Part shown: piece by piece, positions 1 through 8,274 of the stretch | Layout: every line of letters begins with the position of its first letter | Numbering within the stretch: the first letter of the stretch is position 1 | DNA from: an uncultured Eubacterium sp. | Lineage (GTDB): Bacteria > Bacillota_A > Clostridia > Lachnospirales > Lachnospiraceae | NCBI GenBank assembly: GCA_910589045.1 | Contig: CAJUSH010000010.1 | Span: 1 to 64,000 of the forward strand | Reading direction: 5' to 3' | Length of the DNA stretch: 64,000 bases | Notes under the pieces: model-generated | The model's input: only the letters and a program-made list of their open reading frames with translations | Databases searched by the model: none | Told to the model about the DNA's origin: nothing | Translations under genes and position numbers: made by a program

Positions 1-324
1 GATATTTCCCTGATTTTCAGGGTGTTGGAAAATGTTATGAGAAATGCCTGCCGTTATTCTAAGAACAAAGTTTCTGTGCGTCTGTATGAGCAGAACGATT
101 TGCTTTCTTTTGAAATAATCGATGATGGGGCAGGGTTTCGTCCGGAAGCTCTGGAGCAGGCGTTAAATCCCTTTTACACTTCGGGACAATCCGAATCCCC
201 ACATTTTGGTCTTGGATTGAATATCTGTAAAATCTTATGTGAAAAACATGGAGGCAGTATTTCAATTAGTAATACTCCGAACTTAGGAGCCAGAGTACAA
301 TTTTCATTTTTGTTGGAAAAGTAG
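1..324 (+). CDS. Sensor histidine kinase, C-terminal part (truncated by window edge)
   Basis: The frame is open from base 1, so the N-terminus lies outside the window. What remains is the HATPase_c ATP-binding domain: an N-box (ENVMRNA), a G1 box (DDGAGF) and a G2 box (GLGLNICK) followed by the usual KHGGSI strand. It would phosphorylate a response regulator encoded upstream. It sits 160 bp before an ABC exporter of the BcrA/LanF kind, a common arrangement in which the kinase senses a lantibiotic or bacitracin-like peptide and induces the exporter. That role is inferred from context. The DNA is clearly more AT-rich than the genes beyond 3.3 kb. Confidence 0.9.
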   Translation, partial: DISLIFRVLENVMRNACRYSKNKVSVRLYEQNDLLSFEIIDDGAGFRPEALEQALNPFYTSGQSESPHFGLGLNICKILCEKHGGSISISNTPNLGARVQFSFLLEK

Positions 325-493
325 ATAATTTTGTGATATTTTTCATTTACACTCTTCTTGTATTATCAGGGAGAGTTTTTGTTTTCTCTGAAAAAGATTA
401 TCCGAAAACAAATAGGGCTTATTTATTTTTCTTCCTTCAGAAGAAATTGGTTTTTTCGACATCCGGAATAATATATGAAAGCAGGTGACAGGA

Positions 494-1417
494 TTGGAAT
501 ATACAATACAGACTTATGGGCTATGCAAAAAATACGGCGGTTGTTCTGTTGTCCGGAATGTATCAATGCACGTTCCAAAAGGACAGATATATGGACTGTT
601 GGGCAGAAACGGGGCTGGTAAAACTACAATTATGAAAATTCTGCTTGGACTGGTGAAAAAAGATTCTGGCTCAGTGACGTTATTTAATCAGGTGATGGCA
701 GATTACCAGAGCGGGATTTATGCACGAATTGGAAGCACGATTGAATCCCCTGGCTTTTATTCAAATCTGACAGCGGTGGAAAACCTCTCCGTTTTTTTAA
801 GGTTAAGGGGAAAAGTGGATAGAAATAAGATACGCAATGCACTCGGCATCGTAGGACTTCCGTATCAGGATAAAAAGATGTTTTCAAAGTATTCATTAGG
901 AATGAAACAACGACTGGCAATTGCCAATGCAATAATAAATGATCCGGAACTGCTTATTTTAGACGAGCCGACAAATGGGCTTGATCCGATTGGTATAGCA
1001 GAGATGAGGACACTTATTCGGCGGTTGAGCCATGAATGTGGAAAAACTATTTTAATATCCAGCCACCAGCTTTCGGAAATGGAGCAGATGGTGGACTGGA
1101 TTGGAATTATTCATGAGGGCAGGATGTTGGAAGAATGTTCTTATCAACAGCTAGAGGAAAACAGACAACATTCCTATATCCGATTAGTTGTGAAAGAACC
1201 GGAGCAGGTATATGAGTACTTGAAAAAAACCCTTTCAATCGAAAATATTAAGAGACCAGAAGCATCTGTCATAGAGATTTATGATTTGAAATACGGTACT
1301 TTGGAATTAAACAGCAGACTCTTTGCTGCTGGTTTTGCAGTAGCTGAGATTTCTAAGTGCCAAAACAGTCTGGAAGATTATTTTAAGAAACTGACAGGAG
1401 GTGCTGGCATTGCATAA
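494..1417 (+). CDS. ABC transporter ATP-binding protein, lantibiotic/bacitracin self-protection type
   Basis: About 307 residues with a Walker A (GRNGAGKTT), an ABC signature (SLGMKQR), a Walker B (LLILDEPTNGLD) and an H-loop (SSHQLSEME), followed by the roughly 80-residue C-terminal extension typical of BcrA/LanF/CcmA-like ATPases. I place the start at the TTG at 494 because AGGTGAC at 483-489 is a good ribosome site for it. The GTG at 485 is inside that site. It powers export of a peptide or hydrophobic antibiotic through the permease encoded by the next gene, which it overlaps by 8 bp. Specificity cannot be read from the sequence. Confidence 0.85.
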   Translation: MEYTIQTYGLCKKYGGCSVVRNVSMHVPKGQIYGLLGRNGAGKTTIMKILLGLVKKDSGSVTLFNQVMADYQSGIYARIGSTIESPGFYSNLTAVENLSVFLRLRGKVDRNKIRNALGIVGLPYQDKKMFSKYSLGMKQRLAIANAIINDPELLILDEPTNGLDPIGIAEMRTLIRRLSHECGKTILISSHQLSEMEQMVDWIGIIHEGRMLEECSYQQLEENRQHSYIRLVVKEPEQVYEYLKKTLSIENIKRPEASVIEIYDLKYGTLELNSRLFAAGFAVAEISKCQNSLEDYFKKLTGGAGIA

Positions 1418-2138
1418 TGCAGTTTGCTCTGAAATAATAAAATTCCGCAGGAATAAAATGGCATGGATGGGAACTTTGATTATTGTTACGATTCCGCTTT
1501 TTATGATATGGAATCGTTTGGTTGTTGACCCACAGAGAGAATATATGGAATGGTTGATGAGCGTACTCATGTTAAATACTCTCATATTACCTATCGTAAA
1601 CGGATTTGTAATTACTTCGAATATGCAAAGGGAATATCAGGACAGAACAATACGGAATGTCCTGACCGCTCCAGTATCGAGAGAAAAATTCCTGACGGCT
1701 AAATTAGTCGTGTGGTTTTTGTGGTATTTCATATCATTTTGTTTGTCTGAGGTGATAGTGACAGCGGGCTGTTATGTCCTTTTTCCCATTGAATTTACAA
1801 CAGGGAATATGAGGCATGCTTTATCTTTACTTACCCAGAATAATTTCTTTTCTTTTATTGCGGGGATTCCTGTTCTTTTGATATGTGTGAAACAACAGAC
1901 ATTGTTTTATCCTTCCATGCTTGCCACATTGGGAAGCGCAGTATTGCAGGCGGCGGGACTGCAAGTTTCAGAAGAACTGATTTTGGAAGCTTGTGTATGT
2001 CCCTGGACGGCGGTATCTCTTTCTGGCATAGTTGGATTTGATACACATTATTATTGGGTATGTTTTGTATCAATACTTTTGTGCGGATTAGTTAGCTTTA
2101 TGGGTGTTATTATTTCTTTCAAGAATCAGGATCAGTAA
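1410..2138 (+). CDS. ABC-2 type permease partner (lantibiotic-protection type)
   Basis: About 242 residues with roughly six hydrophobic segments and no catalytic motifs. The segment TSNMQREYQDRTIRNVLTAP between the second and third helices is characteristic of ABC-2/LanE-LanG-like permeases. The start is taken as TTG at 1410 because AGGAGGTG at 1396-1403 would serve it, and the GTG at 1401 belongs to that site. It overlaps the 3' end of the ATPase gene, so translation is probably coupled. Only one permease is present, as in BcrAB, rather than the LanEG pair. Membrane partner of the preceding ATPase. Confidence 0.8.
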   Translation: MHNAVCSEIIKFRRNKMAWMGTLIIVTIPLFMIWNRLVVDPQREYMEWLMSVLMLNTLILPIVNGFVITSNMQREYQDRTIRNVLTAPVSREKFLTAKLVVWFLWYFISFCLSEVIVTAGCYVLFPIEFTTGNMRHALSLLTQNNFFSFIAGIPVLLICVKQQTLFYPSMLATLGSAVLQAAGLQVSEELILEACVCPWTAVSLSGIVGFDTHYYWVCFVSILLCGLVSFMGVIISFKNQDQ

Positions 2139-2309
2139 ACAGGCTGAGCAATGGAAGTATAAATATTAGATATTAAGGCGGGAAAGCGTTTGTTGGAGGA
2201 GCATCAATGAACGCTTTTCTGGTTTTAAAAACAACGATACACTGCCGCTTTCCGCCAGTCCGTTCTTCGTTTCATATACAATGATTTTATCGAAACAGAG
2301 GTCAGGACA

Positions 2310-2576
2310 ATGACAGATAAGGAAGATAAGATGGTGCGGCATGAACGTGCCGAGGGCGATGGGGCGGTGCTTTCGGACAGTCAGATTATGAGCCTGCCGG
2401 ATGGGAAAAAGACGCTTGTAAAAGGTTTAAACGGCAAAAAGGCAGCTACGACGCATACTTGATCCCGGAAGGGGTGAAGGAGTATTCTCATATGAAAGAC
2501 GGGAAGGAGGTTCGGGGGTTTTAGTACCGGTTGAAATCGGAATTTCCGCAGGGGAAACAGGCATCCCGGCAAAAAT
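2310..2576 (+). pseudogene. Decayed fragment of a conjugative-element protein
   Basis: A readable stretch starts at an ATG at 2310 (MTDKEDKMV...), carries LPDGKKTLVKGLNG and then shifts frame near 2440. The second frame reads SYDAYLIPEGVKEYSHMKDG and is interrupted by TAG at 2522-2524 before continuing YRLKSEFPQGKQ. Read together they look like one ancestral protein broken by a frameshift and a stop. I think it is an accessory protein of an integrative conjugative element, but I cannot name the family. The region 2139-2309 holds only short unassignable peptides. Confidence 0.4.
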
Positions 2577-2600
2577 AAAGATGGCGTATAGGGGCAAAAG

Positions 2601-3134
2601 ATGTTAAAATGGCTATGGTTCATCTGTGCAGGGATGCGGCTTGAAGTAATCCGTTATTGCAAGGAAAAAGATATACCTGAAAGTGATTTCAGGTTTTTAG
2701 GCATTTATGAGTGGCAAAACGTTTATGGAAGATTACTGGAAAAGTTTGTAGATGGCGAATATGCAAGAGGGCATGGGTTATATTGGTCTAATATTGAGGG
2801 CGGCTTCCGGAAGGATATGGAAAAAATTTATTCTTTTGTTGTGGGTAGCGAAAACTATGCCTCGTATGAATGGATGGAAAGCCTTGCGGAAATTGTGGGA
2901 TGTGAAACCATATACCTTTTTCTGGAAGAGGACGGGCAGACGGCAAAATATTGGATAGCGGAATGCGCCCCCGCCATTGTCCACCTTATTATCAATGAGG
3001 CGATATACCCGACGGACTATTATATTACAAACAAAAAATTTGACTGGCTTATTACAGAGAACCACCATGACGTTGTCCAATTTATTGGCAAAGGGCTGGA
3101 TATGGGCGCCATAAAAAAGGCTTGCGAGAAGTAA
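2601..3134 (+). CDS. Hypothetical protein, possibly DUF6756-like
   Basis: Intact 177-residue frame without signal peptide or membrane segment. It is rich in aromatic residues and contains ESDFRFLGIYEWQNVYGRLL near the N-terminus and KKFDWLITENHHDVVQFIG near the C-terminus. That layout reminds me of the DUF6756/SMI1-neighbour type of small cytoplasmic proteins, but this is from memory and weak. AGGGG at 2589-2593 supports the ATG at 2601. An alternative ATG at 2634 (MRLEV) would remove an oddly hydrophobic leader. It lies between decayed conjugative-element fragments, so it was probably cargo. No function assigned. Confidence 0.6.
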   Translation: MLKWLWFICAGMRLEVIRYCKEKDIPESDFRFLGIYEWQNVYGRLLEKFVDGEYARGHGLYWSNIEGGFRKDMEKIYSFVVGSENYASYEWMESLAEIVGCETIYLFLEEDGQTAKYWIAECAPAIVHLIINEAIYPTDYYITNKKFDWLITENHHDVVQFIGKGLDMGAIKKACEK

Positions 3135-3184
3135 ATGATACAGAAAGCGGCAGATTTTCATTGATGTGACAGGCATTAAAAATA

Positions 3185-3329
3185 ATTCATGGCCGCGGGG
3201 CGAAAGGCATTGCGCTAATTGACCAAAAGGGCGTGCGTCCGAGGCTCAGATATGTTTTTGACGTCGCCGGCGTGCATAAATCGGTTGCCGCATTCCCCAT
3301 GGAAGACAATGCCATCGGTATATCATGTT
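3185..3329 (+). pseudogene. Fragment of a large conjugative-element helicase/methylase-type protein
   Basis: An open stretch without its own start reads GRGAKGIALIDQKGVRPRL then RYVFDVAG. This matches the KGIALID...LRYVFDV segment that I know from the very large LtrC-like or SNF2/methylase proteins of Firmicute conjugative elements. Similarity fades around the end of the leftward DUF624 gene, so only about 50 residues survive. With the fragment at 2.3-2.6 kb it indicates that 2.2-3.3 kb is the worn-down edge of an old mobile element. Confidence 0.4.
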
Positions 3330-4145
3330 TTACCCTTCCCGTTCCCTGCGCCGCAGCCACTCCTCGTCACTCTCATAAAACGCGGCCTGCTCGGGAAATG
3401 CCCGGGCGATCTGCTCCTCGATGCCGAAGACGCTGTTCATCGTATCGTAGAGAAGAAAGCATGCGGCGAATACGATGAACCAGATTCCGAGGAACAAAAG
3501 AAGGATGACAGACCACGGGAAGAGCAGCGCGGTTATACCCCAGTAGAGGATTTGAAGCAGTGCACACCCAAGTATTTTCCCAAAAAAGCGTACGCAGAAG
3601 AGCAGGCAGTTTTTGAAGCGCACACTGACGGGCTGCTCAAAAAGGACGACCAGAGGCCAGTAAACGGAAAAAAACATCGCAAAGAGAACCATGCCAAGGA
3701 GCACCACGGCGATTGTTCCAAAGCCTATTCCATGGGATGAGAGGTTAAACATCATCAGCATGAAGGCGTAAAAGCCCAGCATGAGGCAGAAAAGGATGCC
3801 GGGGAGAAGCGATGCCTTCCAGTTCTGTCTCCATGCGCGTCTGAAATTTTCCATGCATCCGCCGGGGGCGTCCCGCAGGCTGCGGAATACGGCATCGTAC
3901 GTGCAGGAGAGAAACGGCCCTGCAAGCATTCCGCCGATGACGCAGGCGGGGATGAGCACGAGGATGCTTGACGAGAGCAGGGCGTAGAGGACGCCGAGGA
4001 AAAACGGCAGGAAGCCCGTCAGGGTGAGCAGGTTTACAAGAAAGAACCGCTTGAAGTCCCGTCCGAGCAATTCGCGAAAGCGGGCATATCCGCTCAGCCG
4101 CTCGCCGGTCCCGTTCGGCTGCTGATCAAAAGAAAACAAAGCCAT
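3330..4145 (-). CDS. DUF624 (YesL-like) membrane protein
   Basis: 271 residues from an ATG at 4145 preceded by GGAGGAATAACC. The protein has about five strongly hydrophobic segments, with NGTGERLSGYARFRELLGRDFKRFFLVNLL split across the N-terminal part as in DUF624/YesL proteins. A frame extending upstream to 4247 exists, but the ribosome site fixes the shorter start. DUF624 proteins are membrane proteins of unknown activity that recur beside LplB/LplC-type sugar ABC transporters, which fits this locus. It follows the lipoprotein gene by 2 bp, and its ribosome site overlaps that gene's stop, so the two are co-translated. The C-terminus ends in charged residues facing the cytoplasm. Confidence 0.8.
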   Translation of the reverse strand: MALFSFDQQPNGTGERLSGYARFRELLGRDFKRFFLVNLLTLTGFLPFFLGVLYALLSSSILVLIPACVIGGMLAGPFLSCTYDAVFRSLRDAPGGCMENFRRAWRQNWKASLLPGILFCLMLGFYAFMLMMFNLSSHGIGFGTIAVVLLGMVLFAMFFSVYWPLVVLFEQPVSVRFKNCLLFCVRFFGKILGCALLQILYWGITALLFPWSVILLLFLGIWFIVFAACFLLYDTMNSVFGIEEQIARAFPEQAAFYESDEEWLRRREREG

Positions 4146-4147
4146 GG

Positions 4148-4810
4148 TTATTCCTCCTCCGTGATATAAGAACAGTTTTCTAAAAAGTCTGTGAGAATCG
4201 TTTTTAAGTCGTCCGCAAAATAATCCCGGCAGGTCAGCTCTACGCATACGGAGGCGGTGTCGTGGGTGGCAAAGACGGACATGCCCCTGCTGTACGGGTT
4301 TTCACCGCCGGTAAGGTTGTATGTAATGAGCGTGTAATCCTGACCGTTGCAGGAGATATCCTCCGTATTTACAATGTCGTAGTTTGTCCCGGCCGCATCC
4401 ATCCACAGTGCGGTATTTTCCTGGGCGGCTGCGGATGTTTTCGATTCGCCCAGAAGAAGATAGAGGTTCGCGTCGTAGAGCTCCACCGTCTCGCCGTCGC
4501 TGTTCTCGAAGGGCTCGTGTCCGCCGAGTCCCCAGGATACGTAGAAGAGCCCGTCCGCGGCAAGCGTGCTGTTGTTCGCGGTGAGTGCATAGCTCTGGTC
4601 GATGTTTTTGACTGCAAGGCTGCTTCCGACGGTCAGCGCGGAGACATTTTCGAGGGGCTCCTTTTCTTTCAGGGAAGCAGGTGAGGCGCAGCCTGCCAGC
4701 AAAAGCGGGATGCAAAGAACGAGTGCGGCGCAAATGCGTGCGGCAGGCTTTTTTCTTTTTGTCCGCCGGTTCTTTTCTGTGTGGTGATTGTGATATGTGT
4801 AAATGCGCAT
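4148..4810 (-). CDS. Lipoprotein of unknown function
   Basis: 220 residues beginning with a basic stretch (TEKNRRTKRKKPAAR), a hydrophobic segment and a lipobox LLAGC, so the mature protein starts at Cys about residue 41 and is anchored outside the membrane. The long pre-sequence is unusual but an AGGAGG sits just before the ATG at 4810. The mature part has no motif I recognise. It contains alternating polar and aromatic strands suggesting a small beta-rich domain. It lies between the LacI-type regulator gene (39 bp upstream) and the DUF624 gene, probably in one leftward transcript. Confidence 0.75.
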   Translation of the reverse strand: MRIYTYHNHHTEKNRRTKRKKPAARICAALVLCIPLLLAGCASPASLKEKEPLENVSALTVGSSLAVKNIDQSYALTANNSTLAADGLFYVSWGLGGHEPFENSDGETVELYDANLYLLLGESKTSAAAQENTALWMDAAGTNYDIVNTEDISCNGQDYTLITYNLTGGENPYSRGMSVFATHDTASVCVELTCRDYFADDLKTILTDFLENCSYITEEE

Positions 4811-4849
4811 GGGATTCCTCCTGAAATTATATATATGTAGCTTTACTTA

Positions 4850-5884
4850 TCAGATGCCATTTTCTTCCGGCTCAGCCGGTTCCCGTGTTGTTCCTCCGTA
4901 AGCGTAAGTGGTGGGCAGGCAGATGAGCGGCGGCTTTTGCGTCCGGCTCTCCTGCAGGAGCAGATCCACGCACATTTCCGCAATGTCGGAGAGGGGCTGC
5001 ACGATGGTTGAGCATATATAGTCCTGACTCCCAAACATCCGCGTACCGTCATAGCCGATGACCTGCACGTCCTGCGGAACCCTCTGTCCAAGCTTTTCCA
5101 ATATCTTTATGACGGAATACGCGAGGTTATCCGTCACGCAGAACAGGCCGTCAAACGCCAGCTTTCCCTCGTTCAGGTAGTTCCGGAAAAACAGCTCAAA
5201 CTCGTCCAGGGAATCGCCGTCGTTCAATATTTTCATCTCATAATTCAAGCCCCGTGCAAGGCAGCCGTTTTCAAACCCCGACTTGCGCTTGTTGGGCTCG
5301 TTGCTGAGGGAGGAGCCGATGCGCAGGAACGCCACGTTTCTGCAGCCGAAGTCGGCGAGCTTTTCGGCGGCGAGCTGCCCTCCGGCAAAGTTGTCGCTGG
5401 CCACACATGGGATGTTCGCGCCGATCTGACGGTCGATGGACACGAATGGGATGCTCTCGTCAACGACCAGATCCGGGTTGTAGGTCAGTCCGATAATGCC
5501 GTCAAGCTTTTGCTGTCTTGCCAGTTCCACATATTTTTGCTCCAGGCCGGAATCAAAATCGGTACAGCACAGGAGCATCCGGTAGCTCCGCTTTAAAAGT
5601 GCGAGATTGACCTGGTAGGCGAGGGCCGCAAAAAAAGGGGCCTGCGTGTTTGGGAGCAGGAGTGCGGCAGTGTAGGTTTTGTTTGATTTCAGGTCCTGCG
5701 CGTAGCTGTTGACGCGGTAGCCCAGCTTTTGAATGGCCTCCTCCACGCGGATGCGGTAAGCTTCCCCCACGGGCAGTCCGTTGACGACCTTGGAGACGGT
5801 GCCGAGGGCGACGCCTGCCTCGCCTGCCACGTCCTTCATTGTCGGTGCAGAACGTTCTTTTTTTATATCGGTTGTGCGATGCAT
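4850..5884 (-). CDS. LacI-family transcriptional regulator of the fructan/sucrose locus
   Basis: 344 residues with an N-terminal LacI helix-turn-helix (TMKDVAGEAGVALGTVSKVV, then NGLPV and LGYRVN) and a periplasmic-binding-protein-like effector domain that contains FVSIDRQIG, DNFAGG and VIGYDG. The predicted role is repression of the divergent ABC transporter-GH32-fructokinase operon, relieved by a sugar. The sugar is not readable but neighbours suggest sucrose or short fructans. AGGAGG lies 14 bases before the ATG at 5884, rather far. The intergenic region carries repeated palindromes that would suit this class, including sites around its own promoter, so autoregulation is likely. Confidence 0.88.
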   Translation of the reverse strand: MHRTTDIKKERSAPTMKDVAGEAGVALGTVSKVVNGLPVGEAYRIRVEEAIQKLGYRVNSYAQDLKSNKTYTAALLLPNTQAPFFAALAYQVNLALLKRSYRMLLCCTDFDSGLEQKYVELARQQKLDGIIGLTYNPDLVVDESIPFVSIDRQIGANIPCVASDNFAGGQLAAEKLADFGCRNVAFLRIGSSLSNEPNKRKSGFENGCLARGLNYEMKILNDGDSLDEFELFFRNYLNEGKLAFDGLFCVTDNLAYSVIKILEKLGQRVPQDVQVIGYDGTRMFGSQDYICSTIVQPLSDIAEMCVDLLLQESRTQKPPLICLPTTYAYGGTTREPAEPEENGI

Positions 5885-6027
5885 AATTGTCTTGTAAGCC
5901 TCCTTCTATATTCATTACAGGAATGAAAGACAGGTGCTGTTAAAGCATGCCTGCTGAGTCTGTTTTTGCAGCAAGGGCACCTGTAAGCCGCAAAATCTCA
6001 CGTATTTCACCCTGAAACATTTGCAGA

Positions 6028-6060
6028 TTCATGAAAAACCTTCGGCGGAATGTTCATGAA
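6028..6060. promoter_or_regulatory. Pair of TTCATGAA operator-like sites in the regulator leader
   Basis: TTCATGAA occurs at 6028-6035 and again at 6053-6060, just downstream of the leftward promoter. They lie inside a larger dyad: CAGATTCA at 6024-6031 and TGAATCTG at 6062-6069. Position suggests autorepression of the LacI-family gene. Inference only. Confidence 0.45.
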
Positions 6061-6085
6061 GTGAATCTGTTTTTTCTGTACTGTC

Positions 6086-6114
6086 ATTATACATGATGTA
6101 ATTTCATTTGTAAA
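6086..6114 (-). promoter_or_regulatory. Promoter of the LacI-family regulator operon
   Basis: On the minus strand TTTACA (6114-6109), a 17-bp spacer and TATAAT (6091-6086), close to the sigma-A consensus. The predicted start is near 6079, giving a leader of about 195 bases. Confidence 0.6.
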
Positions 6115-6121
6115 GCATCAA

Positions 6122-6143
6122 TTTCATGAAACGTTCCATGAAA
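6122..6143. promoter_or_regulatory. LacI-type operator, extended palindrome
   Basis: A 22-bp near-perfect palindrome, TTTCATG...CATGAAA, with the central AACGTT typical of LacI-family operators. 20 of 22 positions are symmetric. It sits immediately upstream of the leftward -35 box and about 100 bp upstream of the rightward promoter, the best candidate for the main repressor site. Confidence 0.6.
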
Positions 6144-6235
6144 TTATTTTTCGGAAATATATACAAAAACGATAAAGAATATTTGTAATAAATCGCTAAA
6201 AAAGGGAAAATTGACAATAATTTAGGGAAAATCAA

Positions 6236-6264
6236 TTGACGGTTGTAAATGAAAATGATATATT
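6236..6264 (+). promoter_or_regulatory. Promoter of the ABC transporter-GH32-fructokinase operon
   Basis: TTGACG (6236-6241), 17-bp spacer, TATATT (6259-6264). The predicted start near 6271 lies just before a TTTCATGAAA palindrome at 6287. Confidence 0.65.
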
Positions 6265-6286
6265 TTAAACACAAAATGTAATTATG

Positions 6287-6359
6287 TTTCATGAAATGCG
6301 CGCAAAATATGAAACAAATAACAAGTAAATACGTGAAAATATTTCATGAAATTTCACGT
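6287..6359. promoter_or_regulatory. Downstream operator-like palindromes
   Basis: TTTCATGAAA occurs at 6287-6296 and 6342-6351. The second is enclosed by ACGTGAAA (6331-6338) and TTTCACGT (6352-6359). Both lie between the predicted transcription start and the first permease ATG at 6385, where bound repressor would block elongation. Confidence 0.5.
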
Positions 6360-6384
6360 AAAATCAAGAGAGGAGAAACATCTT

Positions 6385-7329
6385 ATGAAAAACCTCAAAT
6401 CATCTGCTGCACGGCCAATGCGGCCGGCAGGCGGCAAGCCGTTGAAGATGCGGCTGCAGAACAACTGGCAGCTGTACGCGATGCTCTTAATCCCCATCAT
6501 ACTGACGATTATCTATAAGTACATACCGATGTACGGCATCCAGATCGCCTTTCGGGATTACAAGGCGAGCCGGGGAATGTTCGGCAGCGAGTGGGTCGGG
6601 CTGAAATGGTTTGCACGCTTTTTTGGGGCGCCGAACTGTGTGCGCATGTTAAAGAACACACTGCTGCTGAGCTTATACAGTCTGCTGTGGAGCTTTCCGA
6701 TTCCGATTATCCTGGCATTGATGCTAAACCAGGTGCGCTTCCAGAAATTTAAGCGGGCGACGCAGACCGTATTGTATGCGCCCCACTTTATTTCCACGAT
6801 GGTTATCTGTGGTATGATCCGTATCTTTTTAAGCCCCTCGGGCGGACTGATCAACCTGCTGCTTGGAAGCAGCGTGGATTTTCTGACGGAGGCCTCGGCC
6901 TTCCGCACGATCTATATCGCCTCGGGCATCTGGCAGGATGCGGGCTGGGGAATTATCGTCTACATGGCAACGCTCTCCAATATCGATACGTCGCTGTATG
7001 AGGCGGCGAAGGTGGACGGGGCATCCTTGTTCCGGCGGATTCTCCACATCGATATACCGGCGCTGACCTCGATTATGGTGCTGAACCTGATCATGAGCGC
7101 CGGAAGCCTGATGAACGTGGGCTTTGAAAAGGTATGGCTGCTGCAGACTGATTTAAACAAGGCCGCCAGCGACGTCATCGCCGTGTACGTCTACCAGCAG
7201 GGTATCGAAAATGCGAAGTACAGCTACTCTACGGCGGTGGGACTGTTTAATACCGTCGTCAATATTATCCTGCTGATCGCCGTCAACCGGGTTGCGAAAA
7301 AGATATCCGAAGACACCAGCTTTGTATAG
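6385..7329 (+). CDS. Carbohydrate ABC transporter permease (LplB/UgpA type)
   Basis: 314 residues with six predicted membrane helices and the cytoplasmic EAA loop YEAAKVDGASLFRRILHIDI that docks the ATPase. The start at 6385 is supported by AGAGGAGA at 6369-6376. An in-frame ATG at 6346 lies inside an operator palindrome and is rejected. It belongs to the LplB-like permeases that form a heterodimer with an LplC-like partner, encoded 13 bp downstream. No ATPase gene is present, so it must borrow a shared ATPase such as MsmK encoded elsewhere, which is usual for this family. Confidence 0.88.
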   Translation: MKNLKSSAARPMRPAGGKPLKMRLQNNWQLYAMLLIPIILTIIYKYIPMYGIQIAFRDYKASRGMFGSEWVGLKWFARFFGAPNCVRMLKNTLLLSLYSLLWSFPIPIILALMLNQVRFQKFKRATQTVLYAPHFISTMVICGMIRIFLSPSGGLINLLLGSSVDFLTEASAFRTIYIASGIWQDAGWGIIVYMATLSNIDTSLYEAAKVDGASLFRRILHIDIPALTSIMVLNLIMSAGSLMNVGFEKVWLLQTDLNKAASDVIAVYVYQQGIENAKYSYSTAVGLFNTVVNIILLIAVNRVAKKISEDTSFV

Positions 7330-7342
7330 GAGGGAGGAACAT

Positions 7343-8251
7343 ATGAAAGCACAAACAGAAACCTTAAAGCCGTCAGGCTTTTCCGAGCGGACCAGCGATA
7401 TCATTCTCGTTGCGGTCTGTGCTGTAATCCTTTTAATCGTCGCATATCCGCTGTACTATGTACTGATTGCCTCCGTGTCGAATCCGTACGATGTATATGC
7501 CGGGAAAACCTTCCTTTTGCCGAGCCAGTTCACGCTCGACGGATACAAGGCGGTGTTTGCGGACCCGAGCATTTTAAGCGGTTTGCTGAACAGCTTTAAA
7601 TATACGATCGTCGGCACTGTTTTTTCAGTCGTGATGCTTTATTTTACGGCATATCCGCTGAGTGTCAGGGACCTGCCGGGAAGGAAATTTTTCAGTATTT
7701 TCTTCATTATCACAATGTATTTTGGCGGCGGCCTTGTCCCGACTTACCTGATCGTAAAGGAAACGGGGCTGCTTGGCAGCATGTGGGCGCTTTTTCTGCC
7801 GGGCGGCGTTGCGGTTGGAAACATGATTATTATGCGGAACTTTTTTGAGAACAGTATCCCGAAGGAGATGATCGAGGCAGCGGAGATTGACGGCGCATCC
7901 AAGTGGACCACATTCCTGCGCATCGTCGTGCCCCTTTCCCGCTCCATCATGGCGGTTATGGTCGTATTTTCCATGGTTGCCTACTGGAACGACTGGTTTA
8001 CGTCCCTTATCTATCTGCCGGACCCGGCGGACGCGCCGCTGCCGTTGGTGCTTCGCAATATCCTGATCAAAAGCTCTGCCAGCGCGAGTCAGGCGAGCAC
8101 GATCTCCGGCGGTTATGCGGAGCTAAATAAAATAACCGAGATGATCAAGTTTTCATCCATCATCATCGCGGCGGTACCGATGCTTGTGATTTATCCCTTC
8201 GTACAGAAATATTTTGAAAAAGGATTTATGGCGGGTGCGGTAAAAGGTTAA
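7343..8251 (+). CDS. Carbohydrate ABC transporter permease (LplC/UgpE type)
   Basis: 302 residues with six membrane helices and the EAA loop IEAAEIDGASKWTTFLRIVV. The C-terminus ends in KYFEKGFMAGAVKG, a near-invariant ending of LplC/YtcP-like permeases. The ATG at 7343 follows GGAGGGAGGAACAT. It pairs with the upstream permease for import of an oligosaccharide, predicted from the neighbouring GH32 and fructokinase genes to be sucrose or a short fructan. The next gene, for the binding protein, is separated by 181 bp of hairpin-rich DNA. Confidence 0.9.
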   Translation: MKAQTETLKPSGFSERTSDIILVAVCAVILLIVAYPLYYVLIASVSNPYDVYAGKTFLLPSQFTLDGYKAVFADPSILSGLLNSFKYTIVGTVFSVVMLYFTAYPLSVRDLPGRKFFSIFFIITMYFGGGLVPTYLIVKETGLLGSMWALFLPGGVAVGNMIIMRNFFENSIPKEMIEAAEIDGASKWTTFLRIVVPLSRSIMAVMVVFSMVAYWNDWFTSLIYLPDPADAPLPLVLRNILIKSSASASQASTISGGYAELNKITEMIKFSSIIIAAVPMLVIYPFVQKYFEKGFMAGAVKG

Positions 8252-8274
8252 GAACCGTTACTTTTCACGGGGCA

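Noticed and set aside
3219..3740. 173-codon rightward frame over the DUF624 gene
   Set aside because: It is antisense to a well-supported leftward gene and reads as low-complexity charged sequence.
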